Shown here in pieces: positions 26,311 to 35,091 of a DNA stretch of 64,000 bases (position 1 is the stretch's first letter; each line of letters starts with the position of its first letter). The notes under the pieces were generated by a model that was not told where the DNA came from, searched no databases, and worked only from the letters and a program-made list of their open reading frames with translations. Source of the DNA: Tanypteryx hageni (taxonomy: Eukaryota; Arthropoda; Insecta; Odonata; Petaluridae). The position numbers were made by a program, and so were the translations under genes. The stretch spans positions 20,988,880 through 21,052,879 of the forward strand of contig CM054114.1 of the NCBI GenBank assembly GCA_028673005.1. The letters are read 5' to 3'.

Positions 26311-26961
26311 AGGGCACTCATGAATAATGGCTACAGTCACCCATTCATCCGGCGGAATATAAAACCGAAACAAAAACCTTCGGTGGAACGACCAAAACCC
26401 ACAGCCTACGCAAAAATTCCCTTCATCGCCGGGACATCAGAACGCATAGCCAGGATTCTACAAAAAGAAAATATCGTCGTCCGTTTCAACACGCTAAGGA
26501 AAATAAAAGAAGAACTTCCGTCTGCGAAAGATGCACTCGACCCGCTAACATCTGAAGGAGTCTACAGGATTCCGTGCAGCTGCGGACACGTATACGTCGG
26601 ACAAACAGGACGATCCATTCGCTGTCGCTTAGCCGAACATAAACGGGCCATGATGAACAAAAAATGGAGGGAGTCGGCCATAGCGGAGCACTTCACCTCC
26701 GGCCCGGGACATAAAATAACGCTCGAAGAAACGAAATTGCTCGCGAAAGAAGATCGATATTTTCCGAGGTTAATTCGCGAAGCTATTGAGATCGAAAAGC
26801 ATCCGGTCAATTTCAACCGGGACGACGGTTTGCGCATCAGCGCAACATGGAAGCGACTCTTCCAACGGAAAAGTGAAAGGGAGGAAAAATACGTTGGAGC
26901 AACCTCCAAAGAGAAAGGGACAGCAACTCGAACGAGCCAATCAGCGATGGACAACGGTTAA
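26272..26961 (+). pseudogene. Penelope-like GIY-YIG endonuclease domain
   Basis: The connector (LKDEEEHIRR, then MNNGYSHPFIRRN) leads to a GIY-YIG nuclease. GVYRIPCSCGHVYVGQTG supplies the G-x-Y and Y-V-G signatures, RSIRCRLAEHKRA supplies the catalytic arginine region, and EHFTSGPGHKI and EAIEIEKHPVNFNRDDG follow, ending at a TAA at 26959-26961. The domain itself is open and looks intact. In Penelope-like elements it nicks target DNA for retrotransposition. Here it has no working RT attached, so the element is dead even though this half is preserved. The N-terminal part of the connector is read only if one ignores the frame switch at the right inverted arm. Confidence 0.88.
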
Positions 26962-27022
26962 ACTAGGAAGGCACGAGTGAATATAAAAGTCAGATCCCTA
27001 CCATCGGATCTCACTTCATCTC

Positions 27023-27052
27023 CTGAAGATGCAGACTGCAACGTCTGCGAAA
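27023..27052 (+). ncRNA. Hammerhead-ribozyme-like motif in the Penelope 3' region
   Basis: CTGAAGA (27023-27029) fits the hammerhead core CUGANGA. It is followed by a perfect 6-bp stem GCAGAC/GTCTGC (27031-27036 and 27043-27048) and then GAAA (27049-27052). Order and spacing match core, stem II, GAAA, except for one extra base (T27030) between core and stem. Hammerheads are known from Penelope-like elements. No convincing stem I/III pairing with a cleavage NUH was found, so this is a relic or a degenerate relative rather than a demonstrated ribozyme. Confidence 0.4.
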
Positions 27053-27147
27053 CGTCGAGAGCCAGAAATGCCGCCAACGCAGCGAAACCCGAAAACCTCC
27101 ACCAGCATTCAGCAACGCTGCGAAAGCCTTCAACTCAAATTGACATA

Positions 27148-28199
27148 GGAGATTCACATATTTGGATATCAGTCAACGAAACCACTGACGCTCTCAGCAG
27201 ATACATGGCCAACATGGTTGTTGGGAAATTGACCCAGATATGCCATCCAGAGCCTACCTTATCTGCACGAAGCAACTTGCCAAAACAAATCAGGAAACAA
27301 TAGCACACTCTGTGAACAATGTACTGAAAGTGCTGTATCCCAACAATCTAGAAGAAGACAAATTGCTGCTCCTATACACAGATGTTGCGTCGTACATGGT
27401 TGCTGCCATGCAGTTGCTCAAGGTGTTCTATCCCTCCCTTGTGCATGTGACATGCCTTGCCCGTGGTTTGAACAGCGTAACAGAGCAAATAAGACAGGAA
27501 ATCCCTAAGGTTATCAAATTGATCTCCACCGTGAAGAAGGTCTTCGTCAAGGCACCAACAAGAAAACAGGCTTTTTGAGAAAAACTGCCCGATGTCTCTC
27601 TGCCACCTGAGCCTGTGCTCACCCGCTGGGGCACATGGCTGAAAGCAGCTAAATATTACAGTGAGCATATCCTTCATGTCAAGGAAGTTGTGACAAATCT
27701 AGCCGAGGATACTGCCAGTGTCACTTCGGCGAAAATGTTGCTGGATGATCCCTTCATTCCCAAGGATTTGGTGTATATTAGATCCCACTATACATCCCTT
27801 GTGTGGATTATTGCTGAATTGGAGGGCTCAGGAAAACCCATCTAGGAAAATACTGCTTTGCTGAATGAAGTGAAACAAAAAATCAAGGAAGCGCCAGGTG
27901 AAGTGGGAGAAAAAGTAAGAGCAAAACTATAAAAAGTGCTACAAAAGAACTCAGGTCTGCAGAGCCTATGTACAGCAGCAGATATACTGGCAGGAAAATC
28001 CAGTGAAGTTGAGTGAAAAATTCCATTTCAACGTGTACCTAAGTTGAAGTTTGCCCACGTCACATCAGTTGATGTCGAACGTTCTGTTTCTGCTTACAGG
28101 ATGATATTAACTGACAAATGCCATAGTTTTGTGGCAGAAAACTTAGAAAAAGTGCTTATCATTTACTGGGAGGCCAACTACGGGAAATTTGTTGAATAA
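27148..28199 (+). pseudogene. hAT-1 transposase, catalytic and dimerisation part
   Basis: The frames read IWISVNETTDALSRYMANMV (DDE/RNase H-fold start), YTDVASYMVAAMQLLKVFYP with VHVTCLARGLNSVTEQIR, LPPEPVLTRWGTWLKAAKYY, and near the C terminus FAHVTSVDVERSVSAYRMIL, which is the hAT dimerisation block. This order is shared with the relic at 29700-31157, so both belong to one hAT subgroup. Breaks: a frame change near 27240-27300, an in-frame TGA at 27577-27579, TAG at 27843-27845, and further stops near 27930 and 28014. The final stop is at 28197-28199. It would use target cut-and-paste chemistry if intact, but it is not. Confidence 0.85.
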
Positions 28200-28646
28200 A
28201 CACAAGGAGGTGACAAATTCATTATGGGAATTTCGAATGAAACAGTTTGTCAAACATTCTGCATAGTACTTAAATATATACTTGAATAGTGTTTTCAGTC
28301 AGTATTACTATATGTAATGTAGATAGTATTTTCTCTGTAACGCATGGTAATTTAACCATAAGAATAAGTTTCAATGCATAGTAGTAAAATATTTTTATAA
28401 TCTTCGAAAACACAAATCAATAATGTTTCATTGACTGGTAATTTTTTGCGTGCGTGCATGTTTCAGTCCTTTTTCGTGAATTAAAGTTGACAGTTGACAG
28501 AAATGATGTTGTTTTTTACTGAACACAGTTTTTGGAAGTAATTTTTAGAGCCTATTTTACCTTTTATAAAGCCTAATTAAGCTACTTAAAGAGCCTATTT
28601 TAGTCACCTAAAACTTAATTTTTTGAACCTAAAAATCCGCGGTCTA

Positions 28647-28654
28647 GTGATCAC
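28647..28654. repeat. hAT-1 target-site duplication, right copy
   Basis: GTGATCAC, identical to 25189-25196, lies directly after the right terminal repeat. Confidence 0.92.
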
Positions 28655-29066
28655 AGTACGGTACTTCTCATGCATGGACAGATAACAGTGAGTAAGGGCA
28701 CAGTGCCCTAGCCTCAAACAGGTCAGCACTACTTCCTCCCACCTACTATTCCTGACAGAGAAGGACCAAGAATTTGTAACAATCTTTATGTCCCGTAATT
28801 TGTTGTTTTGTAAACCCAGCCATGAGTCCTGCCATTTTTTCACTACAATAACCTATAATAATTTTTAGGTCTGCTGCTGTCGTGGACCGTGAGTCTAATT
28901 CTTGCTTGCCGAGGCCTTCCTTGGCAGCAGAGTTGGCCTTCTCATTCCCCTTGATGCCCACATGCCCTGGTACCCAAACAAAGAGTATGTTATTCCCCAT
29001 GGCCTCTAAAAGGGCAAGACAGTAATGAATAAGCTGGACCAACGAGTCTCTGGAATCTCTTACATT
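28655..29066 (-). pseudogene. LINE remnant: RNase H domain and zinc-knuckle start (right piece)
   Basis: On the minus strand DSLVQLIHYCLALLE leads to NILFVWVPGHVGIKGNEKAN, the C-terminal signature of the RNase H domain of I/Jockey/R1-type LINEs. After a frameshift near 28830 it continues NKLRDIK and LRLGHCALTHCYL, which precedes the terminal cysteine/histidine motif. The frame is cut at 28654 by hAT-1 and resumes at 25188. The polymerase and endonuclease parts are absent. This LINE has an RNase H domain, so it differs from the two CR1-like LINEs further right. Confidence 0.82.
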
Positions 29067-29285
29067 CCCTTACTGTGAGAAGAGGGCACAGGGGCATCAG
29101 GATGCATCTTACGTAATGATTTTTCAACACGTATTTAATTCTGAAAGCAGTTTTTAATTCTGCTAATATGTTTCTATTTCAGTCCGATATATGTAGTACA
29201 TACTCGAAAATCACGAATAAAAGAAAATGTATTTCCATTGTAGTATAAATATGCAGCGCAATGATGTTGTGACCCACCTTTTTCT

Positions 29286-29405
29286 ATAAGGCATTCCCGC
29301 CTTTTTCCCATAAGGCATTTCTGCCTTTTTCCCATAAGGCATTCCTGCCTTTTTCCCATAAGGCATCCCTGCCTTTTTCCCATAAGGCATTCCTGCCTTT
29401 TTCCC
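29286..29405. repeat. 24-bp tandem repeat, five copies
   Basis: Five near-identical copies of ATAAGGCATTCCTGCCTTTTTCCC stand head to tail. They differ by one or two bases each (TTCCCG, TTTCTG, TTCCTG, ATCCCTG). Because 24 is a multiple of three, the minus strand stays open in all frames and gives periodic GKKAGMPY-like peptides. No gene is inferred. Confidence 0.95.
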
Positions 29406-29699
29406 AGACTGTTTGCAATGACTCCTCTTCACGTGTCTTTTGCGGTTTCTGTGCAATTCCAGATGCGTGCAATTTAGCAATTTCGTTTCAGCTGCGTGTT
29501 TTCTGGTTCACCCTGAAGTGCACTCATTTGCCGAAGTACTCGCGTATGCCGAAGTGCATGCGTATGCAGGGGTGCGTCGTTTGCTGGAGTTCGTCATTTG
29601 ATAGAGTTTGAACACAAAAACTTCTGGCAAACTGATGGGTAACTTGATGAATTGTCAAAAAGGAAAACTGCTGCAATATGTCCGAGGAGGGCTTTAGCG

Positions 29700-31157
29700 T
29701 ATTACTATATGCAGTGGTGAGCTATGAATAGGCCTTTCATGGTTTTATATTGGGAAAAACTCCTTTCCACATCACAGGAAGTAATTGGTGCATATTTGTA
29801 AAATGTGAAATCATTGCTACTAAGTTCTTCCTCGAATGTTCCCTGCTTATCACTAAGAATGTCACTAATCTGGCAGATTGTTGAATATTCTTCAGTTCGA
29901 TGGAGTACACTTTGTAATTTTGCAAACACATTGTCACCTACCCTGCCATGGGCTACATTTAACTCACTCTCAACATTTTTCGCAAGTTCAAGACCCCAAC
30001 AGAGTTCTACACCCATTGTTTCAACTTGAGTGATTGTTGTTGCTAGTTTACTGAAGTTGAACTTGATATAGGCGAGGTTTATAGACAAAGTTTTGCTTGA
30101 AAACAGCGACTTATCAACTTAGATCGAGGAAGCTTCATCGTCGTTGAAACTACTAACAACTTTCTCATATTCACTGTAGTTGATGCAGTAATAAACTGCT
30201 GCTTGGAGCCAGGTTCCCCAACGTGTGAGGACAGGTTCTGGAGGCAGATGCACTGAAGGGGCGATTTCTTTGAATTTCTGTACTCGTAGTGAGGCTTTGA
30301 TACATATTTTTTTCGCATTAGAAATTAGCTTGTCCACATCAGGATAGGTCCCACAAATTTCTTCAGCTACCCTATGCAATGCATGTGCAGTGCAAGTTAG
30401 GTGAACCATTTTTGGATACAGCATCTTCAGACCTTTGGCCACCTTCACCATGTATGGAGCTGCATCTGTTACTAGCAGAAGAACATTTTCTCTCTTCACC
30501 CCATCTGGCCGCAGGAGGTTCATAGCACTGTCGAAGAGCACAGCAATGGTTGAGTGGTTAGCCCTCTCCAACGCTTCACAAGAAAGGAGAATTGTTTCTC
30601 CTGGTCGGTCTTATTTTAAAATACTAACAACAACATTAGCTATGTACCTCCATTCAACGTCGGTGGTTTCATCAATGGAAATCCATATCTTGTTGTCAGC
30701 AATGCAAGATCTTATGTTATTTAAAATGCCTTGGTAACAAGCAGTTTTTCCGTAGTGTTGTTTCACTGGAGATGTGCTGATTGGTGTACCTCTCTAGAAA
30801 CTTCCTTAAATGCTGGTTATTGAGTTTATGCAAAGGGATATCAGAAGACATCATCATCTTGGAAAACTCTGATGCTTTGCTTGCCATGGACGATGTTGAT
30901 TTATCCTGGAACAGTAGTGGTTGCCGCCTCTCTAATGCAGAATTTCGAGCCATACTGCTCTTGTGTTTTGAGGTGCTGCAGTGTTGTTGCATATTAAACC
31001 GCTTCTCAGCGGCAACTTTTACTTCACACACTTTACAAAATAATATCTCGCCATCTGCACTAAAATGTTGCTCTCTAAACCCCCATACAAATTCTCTTAA
31101 CTTAGTATTTTTTAAAGGCTTTGCTTTAGGCATCTTTAGCTGAGACTGATGTGACAC
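29700..31157 (-). pseudogene. hAT-2 transposase relic (CGGBP1-like zinc finger plus catalytic domain)
   Basis: The N terminus (31157 downward) has a C-x2-C ... H-x4/5-H finger (ILFCKVCEVKV ... NMQQHCSTSKHKSS) like CGGBP1 and related hAT proteins. The catalytic part reads NKIWISIDETTDVEWRYIAN, LLLVTDAAPYMVKVAKGLKM, VHLTCTAHALHRVAEEI and LPPEPVLTRWGTWLQAA, and the dimerisation block is APITSCDVERSFSQYK. Breaks: a frame change near 30720-30740, an in-frame stop near 30610, another frame change near 30100, and an early C-terminal stop near 29705. It matches the hAT-1 transposase block by block but is less decayed. No terminal repeats could be assigned. A LINE 3' end abuts it at about 31213. Confidence 0.83.
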
Positions 31158-31377
31158 ACAATGTAAAACTGAGGCGACACAATGAAATCTTCCAAGTCTC
31201 TTAGGGAGGGAAAAACCAACTCATTATTTATTTATTTGTCCCAAAAACCACAATGGCCCAATTAAATTGGAAACAGTAAACAAATATAATAGAATAATAT
31301 ACAATATAATATAGTAAGTAATAAAATAACAACATCAATATAATACATAGCTTGACATTAAGAGAATAAAAGTTCTG

Positions 31378-33499
31378 CTAACTGTTTTTTGAAAATATGT
31401 CAACACCTGTGTTATGATGCAGCAGGTTATTGTATGCTGTTGGAATCCGGCTGAAAAGAGAGCGCTTTGAACTAGATAGACGAAAATTGGGAATATGAAA
31501 CAAGTCATTCAGACGGGTTGTGCGCGAGGGAATACGGAGGGCAGAGTATGCTAAGATTTCAGGTGAGCGGTAGAAACCGTTAATAATTGAATGCAGGAAG
31601 GTAAGTTTGGAGAACTTTCGTCTACTAGGAAGTGAAGGAAGGCTTAAGTTATAGTTAGGAATCTGTGAGTGGTGTCGGATTATGGCTAGGAAAAACCTCT
31701 CTATTGAATCTAAACGCTTTAGATTTGTGGGGGCAGCAGTACACCAAATTGGAGAGCAGTAGCTTACCACTGGTAAAACACAACCGTTATAAAATGAAAT
31801 CATGGCAGAAGGATCTTTGATTTCTGGGAGTCTATATAATATTCCCAGAAGCGACATGGATTTAGAGACAATTTTTTCAATTTGCTTATTAAAGGTGAGT
31901 TTACTGTCAAAGATGACTCCTAGATCATTAATTTCGTGAACAATTGGAATGGTATCACCCCTTATTATGTATTAAAAAGGAATAATGGTGGATTTTAAAC
32001 TGAACGGAAGAAGCTTACATTTTGTAGGATTAATATTGAGTTTCCAAGTTGCGCACCACTCGGCAAAAGAAGTGAGTGCAGCCTGGAGTACCAAGTTGTC
32101 CTGGGGAGAATTTATCGTTTTGAAGATTTTGCAGTCGTCTGCATAGAGTAAAATTTTGCAGGAGTGTAGTGTGACTATGTTAACAACGTCATCAATAAAT
32201 AAAGCAAAAAGTAAGGGACCTAAGACGCTGCCTTGGGGTACACCAGAGAGAACTGGAATAGCTGAAGAGGAAACTCCATCAATTACAACTCTTTGAAGAC
32301 GTGATTGCAGATAATCTTGAATTAATCTCAAAAGCGGACCATGAATATTGAATCTGTTGGCAAGTTTGTGTATGAGTAGCCTGTGGTCAGCAGAATCGAA
32401 TGCTTTATTCAGGTCAATATAACACACGTCAAGTTGTGATCTATCCTCAAAGGCCATTGTTACTTCATTGTGTAGTATAGTTAGGTTCGTGAAACATGAA
32501 CCTCCCGGTAGAAAACCATGTTGTTGGTGGGAAATACATGGGAGAGGATAATGAAGAATATTTCTATGTATTATTCTTTCAAAGACAATTGAAATTATTG
32601 GGAGAATAGAGATGGGTCGGTAATTTGAAACGTTTGAGCTGGTACCGGATTTTAGGATCGGCGTGATATTTGATAATTTCCATTTAGTCGGAAACACACC
32701 ACTTGCGAGACATCTATTAAATATATTAGCTAAGGGGAAACGAAGAGTTTCCGCTGTGTTTTTGAGGTATATTGCGCTTACTCCGTCAGATCCGGATGAT
32801 TTCTTCGTATCCAATGCTAGGAAAAGATTTCTAACTTCGGAGGGCGATGTGCTCAAACAAGAAAGTGACTCTGATGTAACAGAATTGACTTTAGGCAAAT
32901 TACTAATTGCTGAGGGAATAGTGAAGTTCGTTGAGAAATAATTGTTGAAAACGGAAGGACGTTCATTACCAAGACCGCTAATATCTCCGTGTTTGATTAG
33001 ATTTGGTATACGCGGTTTTCGGCGTCTCGAATTAATAATGGACCAGAAACGTTTGCAATTTGATTTTAAGTCGTCAGTGACACTATCCACATATAGCTTA
33101 TAATCTCTCCTAAAAAGATATTTACAGTGTCGTCTCATGTTACTGAAGACGTTTTTTGTTTCGGAATTTGGGTTCTTTTTAAAAAGGCGCCAACATGCAA
33201 GTTTATTTTTCAAACATAAATACGTTTCACCAGAAATCCACGCCGGCTTCCTCGTCGTGAGTTTCCGGGAAGGAACCCAATCTGCGATGGTTGCTCCGAT
33301 GATGTCGTAAAAATTGTCAAGCACCTCTTCGTTGGAACCGGAACAAAGAAACTCCCAAGGCAAAAGAGAAAGTACACGGTTAATAGCTGCCCACTCTGCC
33401 TTCTTCCAGACCCTAACTTCACGGGGGGGTAGGGGGCAGGACTTCACCGTAGGGAGAAATAGAAGTGAGGTTTCAACGGACATGTGGTCAGAATCAAAA
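31378..33499 (-). pseudogene. LINE-A reverse transcriptase and C-terminal domain
   Basis: RT motifs appear in order on the minus strand: KKSSGSDGVSAIYLKN, NYRPISILPIISIVFERII, QHGFLPGGSC, DVCYIDLNKAFDSADH (motif A), SGVPQGSVLGPLLFALFIDD (motif B) and ILLYADDCKIF (motif C with both catalytic Asp). The thumb and C-terminal part follows after a single in-frame TAA at 31972-31974, which falls inside STIIPF / YIIRGDTIPI. The frame then runs open to a stop at 31378-31380. The catalytic residues are intact and the stop is the only lesion in this part. The frame joins the endonuclease through a frameshift near 33500-33520, where FDSDHMSVE, the end of the nuclease, lies in this frame. Confidence 0.9.
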
Positions 33500-34367
33500 A
33501 TATTTCGGCCGGGGAAACGGTTTCAATGTGAATGGAGGACACTATATAGTCCAGGGTGGCCAACTGTCTAGTTTTGTGCAAATTAAATTGACCGAGTTGA
33601 AGTCCACTGATGAAATGCTGGAAGAAAAACTCGTCATTGCTATTATGACACAAACCATCGTAGGGTGTATACCATTCGATAGCCAGATTGAAGTCACCTA
33701 AAAGAATGACGTCGTCACCTAAGGAACGAACACGTAAAACAGATTCAAGACACGCATCGAGAACTGATATATCACTTGCTGGAGGGCGATAAAACACTCC
33801 TACAAAAACTTTAGTTTTACAGGTTCTGCTCTCATTTAAATAAACACAGAGTTCACACCATAACAGCTCAGGGCATGTTTCGAGATCAGTCCTCCTTTGA
33901 GCAGACAAGGATGGGTGGATCGCTAGTAGCACACCACCGCCTCTGCGACCTTCGCGAACTCTTCTAAACACCTGATGGCTTTTAACAAGCAAAAGTTCAC
34001 TGTCATTTATTATAGAGTTAAGCCATGTCTCGGTGAGGGCGATTATATTGAAAGATGACAATTCTAGAAATTGAGTGTCAATAGTATTTAATTTGTTTTT
34101 TAAGCTCCTCACGTTCTGTAAATAAACACTTAAATGAGCACTTTTAGTGGGACCGGGATTCACTTGCACATCACCGGCGAGTAAGACCAAGCTGAGAAGA
34201 AGACCAAGAGATCGGCACGCGGAGGGTCTAACCGGTGAACGCCCCAAGGAGCGTCCCCTCTCCGAGGAATAGGAGAAACATCCGCAGGCAGAGGAACACG
34301 GGAACGAAAAAGTTCTTTCACTATAACAATTTAAGTTGTATCCGGTATTCCACTCACAAGGCGACAC
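33500..34367 (-). pseudogene. LINE-A apurinic-type endonuclease with 2A-like leader
   Basis: The frame shows LSLVLLAGDVQVNPGP near residues 58-73, then the APE-type endonuclease motifs: YLQNVRSLKNKL (N motif), IIALTETWLNS (catalytic Glu), VFVGVFYRPP, and DVILLGDFNLAI (catalytic Asp). The final S-D-H motif is shifted into the next frame (IFDSDHM near 33490). Such nucleases nick the target to prime reverse transcription. The listed beginning at 34367 is a GTG and the frame is open upstream, so the true start is unknown. A single indel near 33500-33520 separates it from the RT frame. Confidence 0.85.
34149..34175 (-). other. 2A-like ribosome-skipping motif in LINE-A
   Basis: The nine codons read G-D-V-Q-V-N-P-G-P and are preceded by a leucine-rich run. 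The 2A consensus is D-(V/I)-E-x-N-P-G-P, so this copy has Q in place of E. 2A-like sequences are known at the same place, just before the endonuclease, in several APE-type non-LTR retrotransposons. Activity cannot be judged from sequence. Confidence 0.55.
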
Positions 34368-34401
34368 AGTAACACATTCGGAGTGTAGGAAAATCTCCCC
34401 C

Positions 34402-34617
34402 CTACCCTAATTGCATCATTCTGGCTGTCATTCCTAAAGCGGATGAGTCATCTGAGATGACCTTCACAGCAAGTCTGCTGTAGTTGCGGACAAGTAAAGT
34501 TAAGGCAGAGAGCAGGTAGATGACCCTTCCTTCTTCAAATAATCCTTTTCTTCGCGCCGTTCCCTTCATGCCCAAATGAGCCTCATGGTGGTTGCCTGGT
34601 GAGTCATGCTCGATGAT
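34402..34617 (-). other. Unrecognised open frame just upstream of LINE-A
   Basis: On the minus strand 71 codons are open between a TGA (34618-34620) and a TAG (34402-34404). They include MKGTARRKGLFEEGRVIYLL and end SALGMTARMMQLG. The composition looks like real protein: charged N-terminal part, then a hydrophobic stretch. It does not match the repeats around it. It has no ATG at its beginning, so it could be an exon, the end of a LINE-A first open frame, or chance. I do not recognise the family. Confidence 0.3.
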
Positions 34618-34870
34618 TCACAAGTGGACTATTAATTACTAAAATTATAATATTTCTATCTTCAACACAGTAGTTCAAAACAAATATAAACATAAACATT
34701 GTCCTTGCGATTTGCTGATTGATTTAACACCAAATAGCATGCAATTCCGTTAATTTTCAGTTGCAGAATTGTCGATAATTTCAGTCACATAATCAGCCGA
34801 TGATTTGCTGTTACGAAAAATGGAAATCTCCACCCCTTCTACATTTTCTTATGGGGTATCCTGTTATTAA

Positions 34871-35091
34871 TATTTTAATTGGACGAAACCTTGGCGATCC
34901 GCCGTGGAGTGGTTCAGGAGGCTCTCCTGGAGATCCTTGAGAATCCCGGCGCTCTTCCTCGTGTCCGTGGCGCTCCTCACTTTGATGTACCGACTCCGGT
35001 CCGATCGAATCTACAAGGAAGAAGCGGAGATGGCGTCGAAAATTAACAGCATCTTGCTGATGGCCTCCATCACTGGTCCCAAGACAGAAAA
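34871..35091 (+). other. Exon-like open frame with one membrane segment
   Basis: The frame opens after a TAA at 34868-34870 and includes VEWFRRLSWRSLRIPALFLV followed by SVALLTLMYRLRSDRIYKEE. This is a basic stretch, about 17 hydrophobic residues, then a charged luminal-type stem, the layout of a type II membrane protein N terminus. It runs into an excellent splice donor (GAAAA then GTGAGT, donor at 35092). Local GC is higher than in its flanks. There is no in-frame ATG before the membrane segment; the first codon matching a start is a GTG at 34904. It could be a first exon with a damaged start, an orphaned duplicate, or chance. No downstream exon was recognised. Confidence 0.35.

Larger units (their letters stand above)
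25959..26327 (+). pseudogene. Penelope-like reverse transcriptase, palm fragment
   Basis: Residues after the inverted arm read DILVSFDVTSLFTKVPI (the catalytic motif A region with its Asp), then NNYFLWNGQFYEQKEGAAMG and CPLSPVIANLY (motif B region). These are hallmarks of Penelope-like RTs. The frame then runs into the second arm of the inverted repeat in a wrong frame (DFRSRVPKRRRR), so motifs C onward are missing. Upstream of motif A the frame reads through the first arm, which is an antisense copy of downstream connector sequence, so the true N-terminal half is also lost. It cannot be an active RT. The plus-strand order of motif A, motif B and GIY-YIG is otherwise normal. Confidence 0.85.
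25975..27130 (+). mobile_element. Penelope-like retroelement, truncated and rearranged, inside hAT-1
   Basis: It contains a partial reverse transcriptase (26036-26262), then the connector and GIY-YIG endonuclease (26272-26961), then a 3' region ending near 27130, where hAT-1 transposase resumes. The whole second half of the RT domain, including the expected YVDD-type box, is deleted. A perfect 45-bp inverted repeat (25991-26035 and 26266-26310) flanks the remaining RT piece. The 3' region carries a hammerhead-like motif (27023-27052). The insertion boundaries are set by where hAT-1 similarity stops and starts, and no clear target duplication was found. Confidence 0.82.
25197..28646 (+). mobile_element. 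hAT-1: complete-ended hAT DNA transposon, 3450 bp
   Basis: The termini are TAGACCGCGGATCTTTAGGT on the left and the reverse complement of TAGACCGCGGATTTTTAGGT on the right. They are flanked by the 8-bp direct repeat GTGATCAC. Subterminal zones are rich in short GCCTA/TAAAAATGCC motifs at both ends, probably transposase binding sites. The interior holds a decayed hAT transposase in two parts (25496-25726 and 27148-28199) with a Penelope-like element between them. The transposon sits inside a minus-strand LINE. It could not move on its own protein because the transposase has stops and a large gap. Confidence 0.92.
31213..34370 (-). mobile_element. LINE-A: CR1/Jockey-type non-LTR retrotransposon
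   Basis: It reads right to left: 2A-like leader, endonuclease, reverse transcriptase, C-terminal domain, 3' untranslated region. The 3' end on the minus strand is GGGACAAATAAATAAATAA (about 31213-31240), the short-repeat tail typical of CR1-like and related LINEs. The 5' limit is uncertain because sequence upstream of 34367 on this strand is open but unrecognised. The element contains one frameshift and one stop, so it is only lightly decayed. Confidence 0.85.

Noticed and set aside
26562..26954. Minus-strand 130-codon frame
   Set aside because: It is the antisense shadow of the Penelope GIY-YIG coding region.
29174..29480. Minus-strand peptides made of GKKAGMPY-like repeats
   Set aside because: They come from a 24-bp tandem repeat in every minus frame, with no gene context.
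30435..31143. Plus-strand frames of 100 and 120 codons
   Set aside because: They are antisense shadows of the hAT-2 transposase.
32663..33701. Plus-strand frames of 78-92 codons
   Set aside because: They are antisense shadows of LINE-A.
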